The notes: generated by a model not told the origin, from the letters alone. Positions 52,435 to 60,544 are shown, counted from the stretch's first letter. The stretch is DNA of 64,000 bases from Acidimicrobiia bacterium (GCA_011523635.1 WTGI01000035.1:39213-103212), one strand, 5' to 3'. Program-made: numbers and translations.

Positions 52435-53553
52435 ATGAACATCGGAGCACCGAGGCAGCCAAGCCCCGAGACTCGCATCGGGATCACCCCCGAGATCGCC
52501 GAGCGATACGTGGGGGACGGCCATCCGGTCCAGGTGGAGCACGGCGCGGGTGAGGCCGCCGGCCTGCCGGACGAAGCCTTCCGGCAAGCTGGATGCGAGA
52601 TGGTCGGCTCGGCGTGGGAGGCCGACGTGGTGGTGACGGTCGGGCCGCCCGGTGAGGCCCAACTCTCCCGGATGGCTCCGGGCGCCCGGCTGATGGGCCT
52701 CCTCCGCCCCCTCGATGAGCCGCACGCCATGCGAGCCCTCGCCGGGGCGAAGGTGACGGCCATCGCGTTCGAGACCCTACCCAGGACCACCCGGGCCCAG
52801 TCGATGGATGCCCTGTCATCCCAGGCCACGCTGGCCGGGTACGAGATGGTGCTGGAAGCCGCCTCCCGTCTCCCCCGCATCTTCCCCATGATGGTGACCG
52901 CGGCGGGAACGATCCGACCCGCGACGGTGCTGGTGCTCGGATGCGGCGTGGCCGGCCTGCAGGCCATCGCCACCGCTCGACGCCTCGGAGCGGTGGTCCG
53001 GGGATACGATGTCCGGGCCGGCGCCGAGGAGCAGGTCCGGAGCCTGGGCGCCTCGTTCATCGATCTGGACGTGACCCAGCAGGACTCATCCGCATCCGGC
53101 GGGTACGCCCGCCCGCTCTCCGACGGCGACGGCAGCCGCCTGCTGGAGCGCCTGGAGCCTCACCTGGCGGCCTCCGACGTGGTCATCACAGCCGCGGCCA
53201 TCCCGGGTAGGCCCGCTCCCACCCTGATCAGCGCGAAGGCCGTCGCCGGCATGCGGCCCGGGTCGGTGATCGTCGACGGCGCCGCGGAACGGGGAGGGAA
53301 CTGCGTGCTGACCGTGCCGGACGAGGTGGTCCGGGTGGGAAACGTAACGGTGGTGGGGCCCACCGGCCTCGAGGCTCGACCCGCCGCCGATGCCTCGAGG
53401 ACCTTCGCCCGCAACGCCTACGAGCTGTTCAGCTATCTCAACGACCCTGCGACCGCCGGCGCCGACGACGAGATCCGGGCAGGAGTGACGATCACCCGCG
53501 GCGGCGACGTGGTGCATCCGGATGTTCTGGCCCGCCTCGAGGTGGAGCGATGA
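52435..53553 (+). CDS. pntAA: NAD(P) transhydrogenase subunit alpha 1 (domain I)
   Basis: This is the soluble NAD(H)-binding part of proton-translocating transhydrogenase. It has 372 residues. The start fits the AlaDH/PNT N-terminal domain (GAPRQPSPETRIGITPEIAERY). The NAD-binding Rossmann motif VLVLGCGVAGLQAIATARRLGAVVRGYDVR lies at about 163-192, and GSVIVDGAAERGGNC follows. It overlaps pntAB by 4 nt. The split of the alpha subunit into two genes is common in bacteria such as Rhodospirillum. Confidence 0.95.
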   Translation: MNIGAPRQPSPETRIGITPEIAERYVGDGHPVQVEHGAGEAAGLPDEAFRQAGCEMVGSAWEADVVVTVGPPGEAQLSRMAPGARLMGLLRPLDEPHAMRALAGAKVTAIAFETLPRTTRAQSMDALSSQATLAGYEMVLEAASRLPRIFPMMVTAAGTIRPATVLVLGCGVAGLQAIATARRLGAVVRGYDVRAGAEEQVRSLGASFIDLDVTQQDSSASGGYARPLSDGDGSRLLERLEPHLAASDVVITAAAIPGRPAPTLISAKAVAGMRPGSVIVDGAAERGGNCVLTVPDEVVRVGNVTVVGPTGLEARPAADASRTFARNAYELFSYLNDPATAGADDEIRAGVTITRGGDVVHPDVLARLEVER

Positions 53554-53849
53554 CCCTCGCCATCGGTATCACCGTGTTCGTCCTAGCCGCTTTCGTCGGT
53601 TTCGAGGTCATCACGAAGGTTCCTCCCCAGCTGCACACCCCGCTCATGTCCGGATCCAACGCCATCTCCGGTATCACCCTGGTGGGGGCCCTCCTGGTGG
53701 CCGGGCGGGGAGGTCTCCTCGCCGGCATACTCGGGTTCCTGGCGGTGACCTTCGCCACGATCAACGTGGTGGGCGGGTTCCTGGTGACGGACCGGATGCT
53801 GGAGATGTTCGGCACGCGCCGGCGCCCGTCCGGGAGGCACGGGAGTTGA
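53550..53849 (+). CDS. pntAB: NAD(P) transhydrogenase subunit alpha 2 (membrane part)
   Basis: The 99-residue membrane protein has three to four helices with FVGFEVITKVPPQLHTPLMSGSNAISGITLVGAL, the diagnostic PntA2 segment. It forms part of the proton channel. The ATG overlaps the pntAA stop and its TGA overlaps a TTG start of pntB. Confidence 0.95.
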   Translation: MTLAIGITVFVLAAFVGFEVITKVPPQLHTPLMSGSNAISGITLVGALLVAGRGGLLAGILGFLAVTFATINVVGGFLVTDRMLEMFGTRRRPSGRHGS

Positions 53850-55216
53850 GCGACGCCGCCTCCACCCTCCTATACCTGGCCGCCGCCACCCTGTTCATCC
53901 TCGGCCTCAAACGGCTGAGCTCGCCGCTGACCGCCCGGTCGGGCAACCTGATGGGCGCGGTCGGGATGCTGATCGCGATAGTGGTTACGCTGTTCCGATC
54001 GGGCATCGTCGACTACACGCTCATAGTCGCCGGCTTCCTGGTGGGCGGCACCGCGGGCACGATCCTGGCCCGGCGGGTGGCGATGACCGGAATCCCGCAG
54101 CTGGTGGCGGCCTTCAACGGCTTCGGCGGCGCCGCCTCGGGCATGGTGGCGGCGGCCGAGTTCCTGGCGAACGGGTCGTCGACGGCCGAGACCGCGGTCA
54201 CGGTCACCCTCTCCTGCGCCCTGGGCATCGCCACGTTCACCGGCAGCTTCGTGGCGTTCGGGAAGCTCCAGGGCCTGATCCCGGGCCGGCCCCTGCTGTT
54301 CAGGGGGCAGATGGTCTTCGACTCGGCCCTGGCCGCGGCGGTGGTGGGCTCGGGTATCTGGATGGCGTCCTCAGGCGACCGGGGTGCCCTATGGCTGCTG
54401 GTCGCCCTGGCCGCCTTGCTTGGTGTGACCCGCACCCTGCCGATCGGAGGCGCCGACATGCCGGTAATCGTCGCCTTCCTCAACTCGATGTCGGGCCTGG
54501 CCGCGGCCTCCACCGGCTTCGTGATCGGCTCCGAGGCCCTCATCATCTCGGGAGCGCTCGTGGGCGCATCCGGCCTGGTCCTGACCGCCATCATGTCGAG
54601 AGCCATGAACCGCTCCCTGGCCAACGTCCTGTTCGCAGCCTTCGGCGGAGACGAAGAGGCGCCACCCGAAGGGATAGGAGGCGGCCCGGTTCGCCGGGCG
54701 ACCGTGGACGATGCCGCCGTGACGCTCGCCTATGCCCGCTCCGTGATCGTGGTCCCCGGCTACGGCCTCGCCGTCTCCCAGGCCCAGTACAGCGCCCGGG
54801 ACCTGACCGACCGGCTGGCCGCTCGGGGCGTGGAGGTGCGATACGCCATCCACCCCGTCGCCGGACGGATGCCGGGGCACATGAACGTCCTGCTGGCGGA
54901 GGCTGATGTCGCCTACGAACAGCTGCTCGACCTCGACGAGATCAACGATGACTTCCCCCGCACGGATGTGGCGCTCGTGGTGGGCGCCAACGATGTGGTG
55001 AACCCCTCGGCGCGGGATGACCCCGCCTCGCCCATCTACGGGATGCCGATCCTCGACGTGGACCGGGCCGGCGCCGTCATAGTCGTCAAGCGCAGCCTCT
55101 CCCCCGGTTTCGCGGGCATCGACAACCCGCTCTTCTACCGCGACACCACCCTGATGATGTTCTCCGACGCCAAGGCGGCTCTCGAGGATCTGGCCGGGGC
55201 GGTGCAGACGGTCTGA
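53846..55216 (+). CDS. pntB: NAD(P) transhydrogenase subunit beta, TTG start
   Basis: This subunit carries the NADP(H)-binding domain and most of the membrane channel. I place the start at TTG 53846, which overlaps the pntAB stop (TTGA) and has GGGAGG 8 nt upstream, giving 456 residues; the track start lies inside pntAA. About nine helices (to about residue 260) are followed by domain III: VIVVPGYGLAVSQAQYSARDLTDRL, HPVAGRMPGHMNVLLAEADV, VALVVGANDVVNP. The complex uses proton motive force to make NADPH. Confidence 0.95.
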   Translation: MSDAASTLLYLAAATLFILGLKRLSSPLTARSGNLMGAVGMLIAIVVTLFRSGIVDYTLIVAGFLVGGTAGTILARRVAMTGIPQLVAAFNGFGGAASGMVAAAEFLANGSSTAETAVTVTLSCALGIATFTGSFVAFGKLQGLIPGRPLLFRGQMVFDSALAAAVVGSGIWMASSGDRGALWLLVALAALLGVTRTLPIGGADMPVIVAFLNSMSGLAAASTGFVIGSEALIISGALVGASGLVLTAIMSRAMNRSLANVLFAAFGGDEEAPPEGIGGGPVRRATVDDAAVTLAYARSVIVVPGYGLAVSQAQYSARDLTDRLAARGVEVRYAIHPVAGRMPGHMNVLLAEADVAYEQLLDLDEINDDFPRTDVALVVGANDVVNPSARDDPASPIYGMPILDVDRAGAVIVVKRSLSPGFAGIDNPLFYRDTTLMMFSDAKAALEDLAGAVQTV

Positions 55217-55268
55217 CCCCAGGGGCCTATCGCCATCCAGACAGGTCCCGGAACTACCGTACGGTGCC

Positions 55269-55877
55269 ATGGAGTTCCGTGAGGTGGTCGCCCGGCGGCG
55301 GATGGTCCGAAACTACACCTGCAGTCCCGTGGATCCGGCTGCATTGGAACGGATAGTCGATGCAGGACGGAAGGCCCCGAGCGCCGGGTTCTCCCAGGGC
55401 CAGGCCTTCGTCGTCGTGACCGACCGGGCCGACCGGGCGGCGATCGCCGCCCTGGCAGGGGAGGCCGACTACGTCGAGGCCGGGTTCGATCCGTGGATCA
55501 GCCGGGCACCGGCCCATGTGGTCGTCTGTGTTTCGGAGGACGCCTACCGTCGGCGCTACCGGGAGCCCGACAAGTCACCCGACGGGAAAGAGATCGAGTG
55601 GCCGGTCCCGTACTGGTGGATAGACGCGGGGGCAGCCCTCCAGAACATACTCCTGGCTGCTGTGGACGAGGGCTTGGCGGCCGGCTTCCTCGGTTGCCAT
55701 GCCATGTCCGGCCTGGCGGCCCTGCTGGACATCCCCGAGGAGTACTCGCCGATCGGGGTGGTCACCATCGGCCATCCCGCCCCCGATCGGAGGTCGGGCT
55801 CGCTGGATAGAGGCTGGCGGCCCGTCCGGGACGTGATCCACCGGGACCGCTGGTCCCCCGCCGACCGATCCGGATGA
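55269..55877 (+). CDS. nitroreductase-family flavoprotein
   Basis: The 202-residue product has the nitroreductase N-terminus MEFREVVARRRMVRNYTCSPVDPAALERIVDAGRKAPSAGFSQGQAFVVV, with the FMN-binding Arg cluster. WWIDAGAALQNILLAAVDEGLAAGFLG and PIGVVTIGHP complete the fold. The physiological substrate is unknown. It overlaps the downstream methyltransferase gene by 4 nt. Confidence 0.9.
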   Translation: MEFREVVARRRMVRNYTCSPVDPAALERIVDAGRKAPSAGFSQGQAFVVVTDRADRAAIAALAGEADYVEAGFDPWISRAPAHVVVCVSEDAYRRRYREPDKSPDGKEIEWPVPYWWIDAGAALQNILLAAVDEGLAAGFLGCHAMSGLAALLDIPEEYSPIGVVTIGHPAPDRRSGSLDRGWRPVRDVIHRDRWSPADRSG

Positions 55878-56665
55878 TCACCTCTCCGACCAACCCCAAG
55901 GTGAAGCGCCTGGTGCGGCTCCGGAGCCGGCGCCACCGGGACAGCGAGGGCGCCTTCCTGATCGAGGGTTACAGCGAGATCACGCGGGCGGCGGACGCCG
56001 GCATCCGCATCGACGAGATCTACATGTGCGACCGCCTCTTCCTCGGGACCAACGAGCCGGGCCTGGTCGACCGGATCGTGGCGTCGGGAGCCCGGTGCCA
56101 CCGATTGGCGCCCGAACCGTTCCGGAAGGCCGCCTACCGGGACCGGCCCGAGGGGCTCCTGGCCGTGGCGCCGCAGTTCGACACAGGTCTGGAGCGGATC
56201 AGGCTCCCGACCGACCCGCTCCTGCTGGTGATGGAGAGCATCGAGAAGCCGGGCAACCTCGGGACCATGCTGCGCACCGCTGATGCCGCCGGCGTGAGCG
56301 CGGTCGTCGTGGCCGATCCGACCACCGATCCATTCAACCCCAACGTGGTGCGGGCCTCGCTCGGGTGCCTGTTCACCGTGCCGCTGGCGGTCTCGACCGC
56401 GGACGGCGCCATCGGATGGATGGCCGAACACGGGATAAGGGCCGTAGTCACCACCCCGTCCACCCGGGATCTCTACTGGAACGCGGACTACTCGGGTGCG
56501 GTGGCCGTTGTGGTGGGCTCCGAGCAGTACGGGCTCAGCGAGACCTGGCTGGACGGACGCTTCCCCATGGTCCGGATCCCCATGGCCGGCTCGGCCGACT
56601 CCCTCAACGCGGCCACGGCCGCCGCCCTGGTCCTCTTCGAAGCCCTACGGCAGCGCCCATCCTGA
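55874..56665 (+). CDS. SpoU/TrmH-family RNA 2'-O-methyltransferase
   Basis: This is a SPOUT-fold methyltransferase of 263 residues. The N-terminal substrate-binding domain starts MITSPTNPKVKRLVRLRSRRHRDSEGAFLIEG. The three SpoU motifs are EKPGNLGTMLRTADAAGVSAVV, VVVGSEQYGLSE and IPMAGSADSLNAATAAALVLFE. It resembles rRNA methyltransferases of the RlmB/TsnR group; the modified site is unknown. Confidence 0.92.
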   Translation: MITSPTNPKVKRLVRLRSRRHRDSEGAFLIEGYSEITRAADAGIRIDEIYMCDRLFLGTNEPGLVDRIVASGARCHRLAPEPFRKAAYRDRPEGLLAVAPQFDTGLERIRLPTDPLLLVMESIEKPGNLGTMLRTADAAGVSAVVVADPTTDPFNPNVVRASLGCLFTVPLAVSTADGAIGWMAEHGIRAVVTTPSTRDLYWNADYSGAVAVVVGSEQYGLSETWLDGRFPMVRIPMAGSADSLNAATAAALVLFEALRQRPS

Positions 56666-57265
56666 CCCTCGAACGGGACTCGAATACGTGAGTGCCCAAC
56701 GGTTCTTGCGACACATGGATCAGAGACGGCTCGCACAGGTGAAGGAGAGCCGGCGAGGACGCCGTAGTCCTGCCTGGCATTCATCCGGATGGTTCCGCCG
56801 GGCCCGTCGGGACGGCTGATCACCCAGCAGTCGATGAGCGGCTGGATCGATGGCGCCAACTCCGCGCCGGAGGCGACGAGTACCCAGCACCCCGATGAGG
56901 CCCGCCATGAACGCTCATGTACGTCGCCGTTGCCGGGGTCATAGCGGCCGTCCAGCGGCGCCGCGTCCTTCCCGGGACCGTAGCGACCCCCGCATCACCA
57001 GGCCGTCCCGATATCGGTCCTGTGGGGCTGACACAGGCCGCCTTGCGCCGGCAGGCCGGTCCCGCGGGACCTGCAGATGCCAAGGTTGCGCTCGAATGCC
57101 CCAGCAAGCGAGAGAAACGACGCCTGCCGGCAGACCTGGAGCAGAGCCTCGAGCAATCGCACAACGGCGATGACCACCGCGTAGCCGGCGGTGGCGCCGA
57201 AAGCCGACACGCCGTCGGAGCCGGCACAAACCGTGCAGCACCTCCTGCGTCGGGGCGGTGCCGGG
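56666..57265. other. 600-bp gene-poor stretch
   Basis: I see no recognisable gene. The minus strand is open between about 56995 and 56666, with a plausible-looking translation (for example PSIQPLIDCWVISRPDGPGGTIRMNARQDYGVLAG) but no start or known motif. A 71-codon ORF (57210-56995) in the same frame ends just before it. These may be parts of one decayed gene. No repeat ends, tRNA or transposase were found. It borders the VapBC pair and the truncated reductase, so it may be part of a decayed accessory islet. Confidence 0.35.
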
Positions 57266-57691
57266 TCAGAGGGGGTTGCGCCAGCGCACTCCTGGGAAGC
57301 GTGCGAAGTCGCTGTCGTTGGAGTGGACCTCGGCTTGGTGCTCGATGGCTAGCGCGGCGATGTGGGCGTCGGTGACGAGGTTCCCCCCTACACCGGCGGC
57401 GACCAGCATGCTGCGGAAGATCGCGATGTGCTGGGTGCCCGGGTTCAGCGGTGCGACGCTGGGTGAGCGGAACCACTCGGCCATGAGGTCGACGGCGTGC
57501 TCAGGAGCCGCCGGGGTGTTCAGGACGCCGGGGTGGGTGAGCAGTCGCACGAACCCTGCCGCCACGAGCCACGGAACCCCGACTCGCTTGGTTCCGTTCA
57601 CCAGATCCTCCCACCAGCGGCGCGCCGGCTCGTGCAGCGGCGCACCGGTGCTGTGTGCGTAGACGAGCAGGTTCAGGTCCGGGACGATCAC
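57266..57691 (-). CDS. vapC: VapC-type PIN-domain toxin
   Basis: The 141-residue PIN-domain RNase is the toxin of a type II toxin-antitoxin system. Acidic residues fit the PIN active site: Asp in MIVPDLNLLVYA, Glu in the central region, Asp in LVTDAHIAALAIEH and Asp in HSNDSDFARFPGVRW. It overlaps the antitoxin gene by 4 nt. The target RNA is unknown; most VapC toxins cleave tRNA or rRNA. Confidence 0.92.
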   Translation of the reverse strand: MIVPDLNLLVYAHSTGAPLHEPARRWWEDLVNGTKRVGVPWLVAAGFVRLLTHPGVLNTPAAPEHAVDLMAEWFRSPSVAPLNPGTQHIAIFRSMLVAAGVGGNLVTDAHIAALAIEHQAEVHSNDSDFARFPGVRWRNPL

Positions 57692-57945
57692 TGCGGCGGC
57701 GAGCCCGCGAACTCGTCAGCCTCGAGCGCGTCGTTGAGCTGGTTCAGCCGCAACGGATCGACGCCGGGCCTGAAACCGCTGTCGTGGGGCCTGACCTCGT
57801 AGCCGGACTCCGCCTCCGCCAGCACCGGGGACAGACCTCGCCGCAGGGTGTCGTTGACGACCTGCTTGAACGGCTGATCCGCCAGCCGGGCCTGTTCCTT
57901 CAGGGCCGCGGCCAAGTCATCGTCGAGAGTCAACGTCGTTCGCAT
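57688..57945 (-). CDS. vapB: VapB-type ribbon-helix-helix antitoxin
   Basis: The 85-residue antitoxin begins MRTTLTLDDDLAAALKEQARLADQPFKQVVNDTLRRGL, a ribbon-helix-helix DNA-binding domain. A C-terminal tail (about 45-85) should wrap the toxin. It is upstream of vapC and overlaps it. A TATGAT -10 ends 6 nt before the ATG, so the mRNA is probably leaderless, and a small palindrome just upstream is a candidate autoregulatory operator. Confidence 0.9.
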   Translation of the reverse strand: MRTTLTLDDDLAAALKEQARLADQPFKQVVNDTLRRGLSPVLAEAESGYEVRPHDSGFRPGVDPLRLNQLNDALEADEFAGSPPQ

Positions 57946-57951
57946 GCAGAC

Positions 57952-57973
57952 ATCATAACATCTCCATTAGATG
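57952..57973 (-). promoter_or_regulatory. vapBC promoter and small palindrome
   Basis: On the minus strand TATGAT (57957-57952) matches -10 consensus at 5 of 6, 6 nt before the vapB ATG. CATCT-ccatt-AGATG (57959-57973) lies directly upstream where the VapBC complex would be expected to bind. No -35 was recognised. Confidence 0.5.
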
Positions 57974-58003
57974 ATGCCTTGATGCCCACACGATGGTCAG
58001 CAC

Positions 58004-58273
58004 CTACGGGACTCTTTTCACCTCGTAAACCAGACTCACCGTTCCTGTCGTCTCGTAAAGCCTTTGCTCTGTCAGTATTAGCTCCACTCGCGTGGACAGG
58101 TCGGCAACGAGCGGAACGCCCGCACCGAGCATTACGGGGACGATCGAGACCTCAACCGTGTCGACGAGCCCTTCCTCGCTGAGGTTGCGAAACAGTGCGC
58201 CACCGCCGAACAACCAGCTGTCTTTGCCCCGCTCCTCTCGAAGCGACCGGTAGGTCGATGAGCACTCGTCGGA
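58004..58273 (-). pseudogene. truncated dihydrofolate-reductase-like (RibD C-terminal domain) remnant
   Basis: The reading frame is open for 89 codons. It encodes YRSLREERGKDSWLFGGGALFRNLSEEGLVDTVEVSIVPVMLGAGVPL and a C-terminal strand, matching only the last half of proteins of the RibD-C/YwjB-like dihydrofolate reductase family. Full-length members have about 175-190 residues and start with a MSLDGFIAG-like motif, which is not seen upstream. An in-frame TGA lies at 58274-58276. The track's internal Met (58213) is probably not a true start. It is best read as a decayed gene beside the VapBC pair. Confidence 0.7.
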
Positions 58274-58444
58274 TCACTCCCTGCCGTGGCCCGGGCACCG
58301 ATCAAGAGATGAAACGGCCACGGGCTCAGCCATGAGCTGTCGTCGGTTCTGGCGTTGGTCAGCCGGATGCCGTCTACGACTCGGTCGGCTGCGATCCGTC
58401 CGGCCTGATCAGCCGTGATCCCGATCCGACACTAAACTCACCTG

Positions 58445-59590
58445 ATGATCGCCGAACCTTCCTGGACTATGGGGATCGAGGAGGAGTACCTCCTGGTCGA
58501 GCGCGAAACGGGGGCGCTCGTGTCCTACCAGCCGGAGGGTCTGATCGAGAAGGTGAAGGCGCTGCGCCACGGGTTGGTGAGCCCCGAATTGTTCAGCTGC
58601 CAGATCGAGATCGGGACTCCGGTCTGCGACAACCTGAAGGATCTGCGGGCCGAGATCGGGCTGTTGCGCATCGCCGTCTCCGAGGCCGCTGACGACTACG
58701 GCCTGGCCCCGATCGCCTCCTCGACCCATCCGTTCACCCGCTGGGAGACCCAGCAGGTGACCGACGGCGACCGCTACCGCCAGCTCGCCGACGACCTCCA
58801 GGGCACCGCCCGGCAGCTGGTGATCTCGGGACTCCACGTTCATGTGGGAATCGAGGACCCGGACCTCCGGATCGACCTGATGGGCCAGATCTCCTACTTC
58901 CTTCCCCACCTCCTCGCCCTGTCGAGCTCATCACCGTTCTGGCAGGGCAGGGACACGGGCCTCAAGAGCTACCGCCCGGCCATCTTCGGCGCCATTCCTC
59001 GCACCGGCCTGCCCGAGCGGTTCGAATCGTGGGCGGAGTACGAACGGCACGCGCAGGTCCTGGTGAACGCCGGCCTCATCGAGGACGCTTCGAAGCTCTG
59101 GTGGGACGTCCGCCCGTCGTGTCGCTACCCCACCCTCGAGATGAGGATCACCGACCTGCCCACCAAGATGGAGGACAGCGTCACCCTCGCCGCCCTCTAC
59201 GTGTGCCTGCTGCGCATGCTCTGGCGGTTGCGGATGGAGAACCAGCGCTGGCGGAGCTACGCCAACTTCCTGGTGGCGGAGAACATCTGGCGGGCCCAGC
59301 GGTACGGGATCGCCGGCAGCCTCGTCGACTTCGGCAAGGGCATCGTGGTGCCGTTCCCCGAGCTGATGGAAGAGATGATCGAACTGGTGCGGCCCGACGC
59401 GGAAGCGCTCGGCTGCGTGCGCGAGGTGGAACACGCCCGGACCATCATCGAGCGGGGTACCTCCGCCGACGTCCAGTTGGCCGTCTACAGGGAGGCTTTG
59501 GAGTCGGGCGCCGACGAGAGGGAGGCGCTACGAGCGGTGGTGGATCGCCTGGTCAACGACTCGCTGGCTCCCCCCGACTTGCGGCAATAG
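58445..59590 (+). CDS. YbdK-type carboxylate-amine ligase (glutamate-cysteine ligase family 2)
   Basis: This GCS2-family ATP-dependent ligase has 381 residues. WTMGIEEEYLLVERETG at the N-terminus and QIEIGTPVCDNLKDLRAEIGLLR carry the metal-binding acids. ISGLHVHVGIEDPDLRIDLMGQI and RPSCRYPTLEMRITDLPT are the other family blocks. Family members have weak gamma-glutamylcysteine synthetase activity; the actual substrate here is unknown. Confidence 0.92.
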   Translation: MIAEPSWTMGIEEEYLLVERETGALVSYQPEGLIEKVKALRHGLVSPELFSCQIEIGTPVCDNLKDLRAEIGLLRIAVSEAADDYGLAPIASSTHPFTRWETQQVTDGDRYRQLADDLQGTARQLVISGLHVHVGIEDPDLRIDLMGQISYFLPHLLALSSSSPFWQGRDTGLKSYRPAIFGAIPRTGLPERFESWAEYERHAQVLVNAGLIEDASKLWWDVRPSCRYPTLEMRITDLPTKMEDSVTLAALYVCLLRMLWRLRMENQRWRSYANFLVAENIWRAQRYGIAGSLVDFGKGIVVPFPELMEEMIELVRPDAEALGCVREVEHARTIIERGTSADVQLAVYREALESGADEREALRAVVDRLVNDSLAPPDLRQ

Positions 59591-59937
59591 GCGTCAGGGT
59601 ATTCCGCGACTCCACCGCTGAGGCACGGCATCGGCTGAGTCGGCCAGGCTCGTCGCGTCGAAGCGCCTACTTCCACATGTTCTCGTGTGCCAACCTCAGC
59701 GGCAGTGTTCCAGGGCTGACACCCCCTGTTTCTAGCCCTGATTATTCATGTACCCAGGACACCGACCGGGATCAGGCCACTTCAACCACATTATTCTCGA
59801 AGTAGCCGCCCTCACCCGGCGGGTTATTTCACACTCGGGCGGAAGGTGGGGCTGTCAAATCGCTATGACCCCAGGTCAGAATCACGGAGCACCCATTACC
59901 GTCATCCGTACAAACCCCCATCCATGAATAATTGGGG
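59591..59937. other. intergenic region holding a CTAG-flanked inverted repeat
   Basis: No gene is supported in this 347-bp stretch. It contains the left arm and interior of the inverted-repeat element at 59732-59941 and is less GC-rich than its surroundings. Confidence 0.5.
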
Positions 59938-59941
59938 CTAG
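59732..59941. mobile_element. MITE-like element, 19-bp imperfect inverted repeats, CTAG at both ends
   Basis: CTAGCCCTGATTATTCATG (59732-59750) and CATGAATAATTGGGGCTAG (59923-59941) match as inverted repeats at 17 of 19 positions, 172 nt apart. CTAG stands at both outer ends and could be a target duplication. The interior has no coding capacity. The right-end CTAG supplies the stop codon of the small membrane protein gene. Confidence 0.5.
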
Positions 59942-60117
59942 GGGACGCGCAGCACCGCAATGATGAGACCGGTCGCTCCAAGCACGAGAGCGGTTACGAA
60001 ACCGATGACCCGCCATGTGAACCGATTCATCTCCTTGGCCAGATCGGTCCGTACCTCTGCCTGACGGGCTTCGTCCTTCGCGTCGACTAACGACTCGGTG
60101 ACTCCCTGGCTGGTCAT
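59938..60117 (-). CDS. 59-residue single-helix membrane protein (below ORF-track cutoff)
   Basis: Not in the ORF track. ATG 60117 to TAG 59938 encodes 59 residues. A charged, probably coiled-coil N-terminus (VTESLVDAKDEARQAEVRTDLAKEMNRF) is followed by one transmembrane helix (about residues 36-57, VIGFVTALVLGATGLIIAVL). GAGGAAGGAA precedes the ATG by about 10 nt. The layout resembles small DUF1640-like or XhlA-like proteins found beside mobile or addiction genes; I cannot assign a function. One structured repeat lies 75-150 nt upstream. Confidence 0.7.
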   Translation of the reverse strand: MTSQGVTESLVDAKDEARQAEVRTDLAKEMNRFTWRVIGFVTALVLGATGLIIAVLRVP

Positions 60118-60191
60118 GCGTGGACCGTTCCTTCCTCAGTCTGGCTGGCACCTATTCTACCACTCTGGCTCTGATCGGCCTTCCGTTCCGA

Positions 60192-60266
60192 TGTCGGTGC
60201 TCGGTGATAATTAACATAAGAGATTCTTGTGACGCGTTCAACCCCCTTTCTGGAGAACGAGAAAAC
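60192..60266. repeat. structured repeat, copy 1
   Basis: About 75 bp, sharing with copy 2 the blocks GGTGC, GATA, AACATAAG, TGACGC, TTCAACCCC, TTTC, GAGAACG and GAAAA. It contains the stem CATAAGA-gat-TCTTGTG (one wobble pair). Confidence 0.65.
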
Positions 60267-60422
60267 GCGCCGACGCGGCACTCCGCACCGGGCCCATCCC
60301 CCGCCACCACCTCCGTGCCTTGGGGGCGTGGCCGGCCTGGTGCCGGGAGATCGGCCTCCGCTCCGTCGAGCCTGAATGTTCCCTTCATGCCGGCCGAACC
60401 GATCGGTATGCGTGTCGGCCGG

Positions 60423-60498
60423 TGTTGGTGCCTGGCGATAGGCAACATAAGGGTGCCCTATGACGCTTTCAACCCCTTTCCGGGAGAACGCGAAAAAC
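60423..60498. repeat. structured repeat, copy 2
   Basis: Diverged copy of the 60192 repeat. At the stem position it has CATAAGGGTGCCCTATG, so both sides of the stem differ from copy 1 while pairing is largely kept. It lies 46 nt downstream of hisA on the minus strand. Confidence 0.65.
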
Positions 60499-60544
60499 AG
60501 TCGTTCCAAGCATCCGCCGAGCGGCACACCTGGCGGGCAGGCGT

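Larger units (their letters stand above)
60118..60544. other. intergenic region with two structured repeats
   Basis: No gene is supported. Minus-strand ORFs here read through both repeat copies and look like shadows. The region contains the direct repeats at 60192-60266 and 60423-60498. Confidence 0.5.

Noticed and set aside
56820-57476. 218-aa minus-strand ORF across the vapC 3' end.
   Set aside because: It is out of frame with vapC, has no motif and extreme Arg/Ala composition typical of shadows.
60192-60498. Possible CRISPR repeats (TTTCAACCCCTTTCCGGGAGAACGCGAAAA-like).
   Set aside because: Only two copies, diverged from each other and 231 bp apart. There are no regular spacers and no cas genes in the window.
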